DNA of 5,862 nucleotides from CAYLNK01 sp964384675 (GTDB lineage Bacteria > Acidobacteriota > Thermoanaerobaculia > UBA5066), in contig CAYLNK010000372.1 of NCBI GenBank assembly GCA_964384675.1, forward strand, positions 1 through 5,862, read 5' to 3'. A program made the translations under genes and the position numbers. A model generated the notes under the pieces. The model saw only the letters and a program-made list of their open reading frames with translations. It was not told the origin of the DNA and did not search any database. Shown piece by piece: positions 5,449 through 5,862 of this stretch. The first letter of the stretch is position 1; every line of letters begins with the position of its first letter.

Positions 5449-5862
5449 GGGCCCGTCACCGCGAGCGGACGGTACACCCGCTCCACCAGCTGGTCCGCGA
5501 CGGCGTCCCAGCGAAAACGCCGGATCGCGAGCGCACGTCCGGCGGCTCCCCGGCGACGGCGTTCCGCTTCGTCGCCGAGGGCGCTCCCGAGCGCGCTCCT
5601 CACCGAGTCGAGCTCGAGCGTCGTCACCCATCCGGCGCCGGCGGCCCGGATCTCGGTCGCGAGGTTGACCCGGTCGCTGACGACGACCGGCGTGCCGCAG
5701 GCCATCGCCTCCGCGACCGAGATGCCGAAGTTCTCCTGGCGGGAAGGGAGCGCGACGAGAGCCGCGCCGGAGAGGAACGAGCGCTTCTCGGGGCCCTCCA
5801 CCCAGCCGACGATCCGGATCCGCCCCGCGGCGCGCCCGGCGGCCTCGCGCAGCCGCTCCAGC
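5445..5862 (-). CDS. GT4-family glycosyltransferase, C-terminal fragment (N-terminus outside window)
   Basis: The last 138 codons of a GT-B fold, family 4 glycosyltransferase; the reading frame is open to the right edge, so the N-terminal acceptor domain lies outside. The visible part is the nucleotide-sugar binding C-terminal domain: a beta strand ending RIVGWV, then LVALPSRQENFGISVAEAMACGTPVVVSD, broken here as LVALPSRQ + ENFGISVAE + AMACGTPVV. This contains the EX7E motif (fragment residues 43 and 51) that contacts the donor sugar in retaining GT4 enzymes, and the usual GxPVV. The tail (R-F-x-W-D then a helix) is also typical. It would transfer a hexose from a nucleotide sugar to a growing lipid-linked glycan at the cytoplasmic side; donor and acceptor cannot be read from the sequence. 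Its TGA overlaps the ATG of the GT2 gene as ATGA. A GTG at 5801 is in frame but lies in the middle of the domain and is not the start. Confidence 0.93.
   Translation of the reverse strand, partial: LERLREAAGRAAGRIRIVGWVEGPEKRSFLSGAALVALPSRQENFGISVAEAMACGTPVVVSDRVNLATEIRAAGAGWVTTLELDSVRSALGSALGDEAERRRRGAAGRALAIRRFRWDAVADQLVERVYRPLAVTGP
5456..5460 (-). promoter_or_regulatory. Ribosome binding site of the GT2 glycosyltransferase gene
   Basis: The minus strand reads GGTGACGGGCCC before ATG, placing GGTGA seven bases from the start inside the end of the GT4 coding sequence. It supports the ATG at 5448 as the GT2 start, in agreement with the ATGA overlap. Confidence 0.55.

Noticed and set aside
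5449..5631. N-terminal extension of the GT2 protein.
   Set aside because: It would lie wholly within the GT4 gene and encode Arg-rich filler; the conserved first beta strand starts right after the ATG at 5448.
1..5862. Search by eye for CRISPR arrays, tRNA or rRNA genes, insertion sequences, terminators and promoters.
   Set aside because: No spaced direct repeats, no hairpin followed by a T-run between genes, no transposase, and no gap longer than 37 bases in which a promoter could lie.

Overview
The window is a fragment of a single gene cluster from a very GC-rich bacterium, with every recognisable gene on the minus strand. Reading in the direction of transcription (right to left) the order is: the C-terminal part of a GT4 glycosyltransferase; a complete GT2 glycosyltransferase; a small SxtJ-like membrane protein; a 52-residue DUF5989-type membrane peptide; a 640-residue NodU/CmcH-type O-carbamoyltransferase; a 631-residue WecA/MraY-type polyprenyl-phosphate sugar-1-phosphate transferase fused to a CapD/WbpM/WcaJ-like membrane and Rossmann module; and the N-terminus of a further hydrophobic protein that runs off the left edge. 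Codon use is uniform, almost every third position being G or C. This and the gene content would fit a GC-rich environmental Gram-negative lineage such as Acidobacteriota, Myxococcota or related uncultured phyla, but no marker here fixes the taxonomy.

Packing is extremely tight. GT4/GT2 and GT2/SxtJ-like overlap by ATGA. The DUF5989 gene overlaps the carbamoyltransferase by one base (TGATG). The fusion gene and the leftmost gene overlap by TTGA. The only gaps are 37 bases (SxtJ-like to DUF5989) and 18 bases (carbamoyltransferase to fusion gene). No promoter, terminator, RNA gene, insertion sequence, CRISPR array or origin is visible, so the window is probably the interior of one long polycistronic unit.

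Functionally it looks like a surface glycan (O-antigen, capsule or exopolysaccharide) locus. The WecA-like enzyme would start the repeat unit on undecaprenyl phosphate, the GT2 and GT4 enzymes would extend it, and the carbamoyltransferase would decorate a sugar hydroxyl with a carbamoyl group. The SxtJ-like protein and the DUF5989 peptide are inferred to be membrane partners of the carbamoyltransferase, because a carbamoyltransferase with two small companions recalls the sxtI-sxtJ-sxtK arrangement of saxitoxin clusters. The most noteworthy items are this carbamoylation cassette with its tiny, easily missed member, and the unusual joining of a polytopic initiating transferase to an accessory module normally found on other enzymes.
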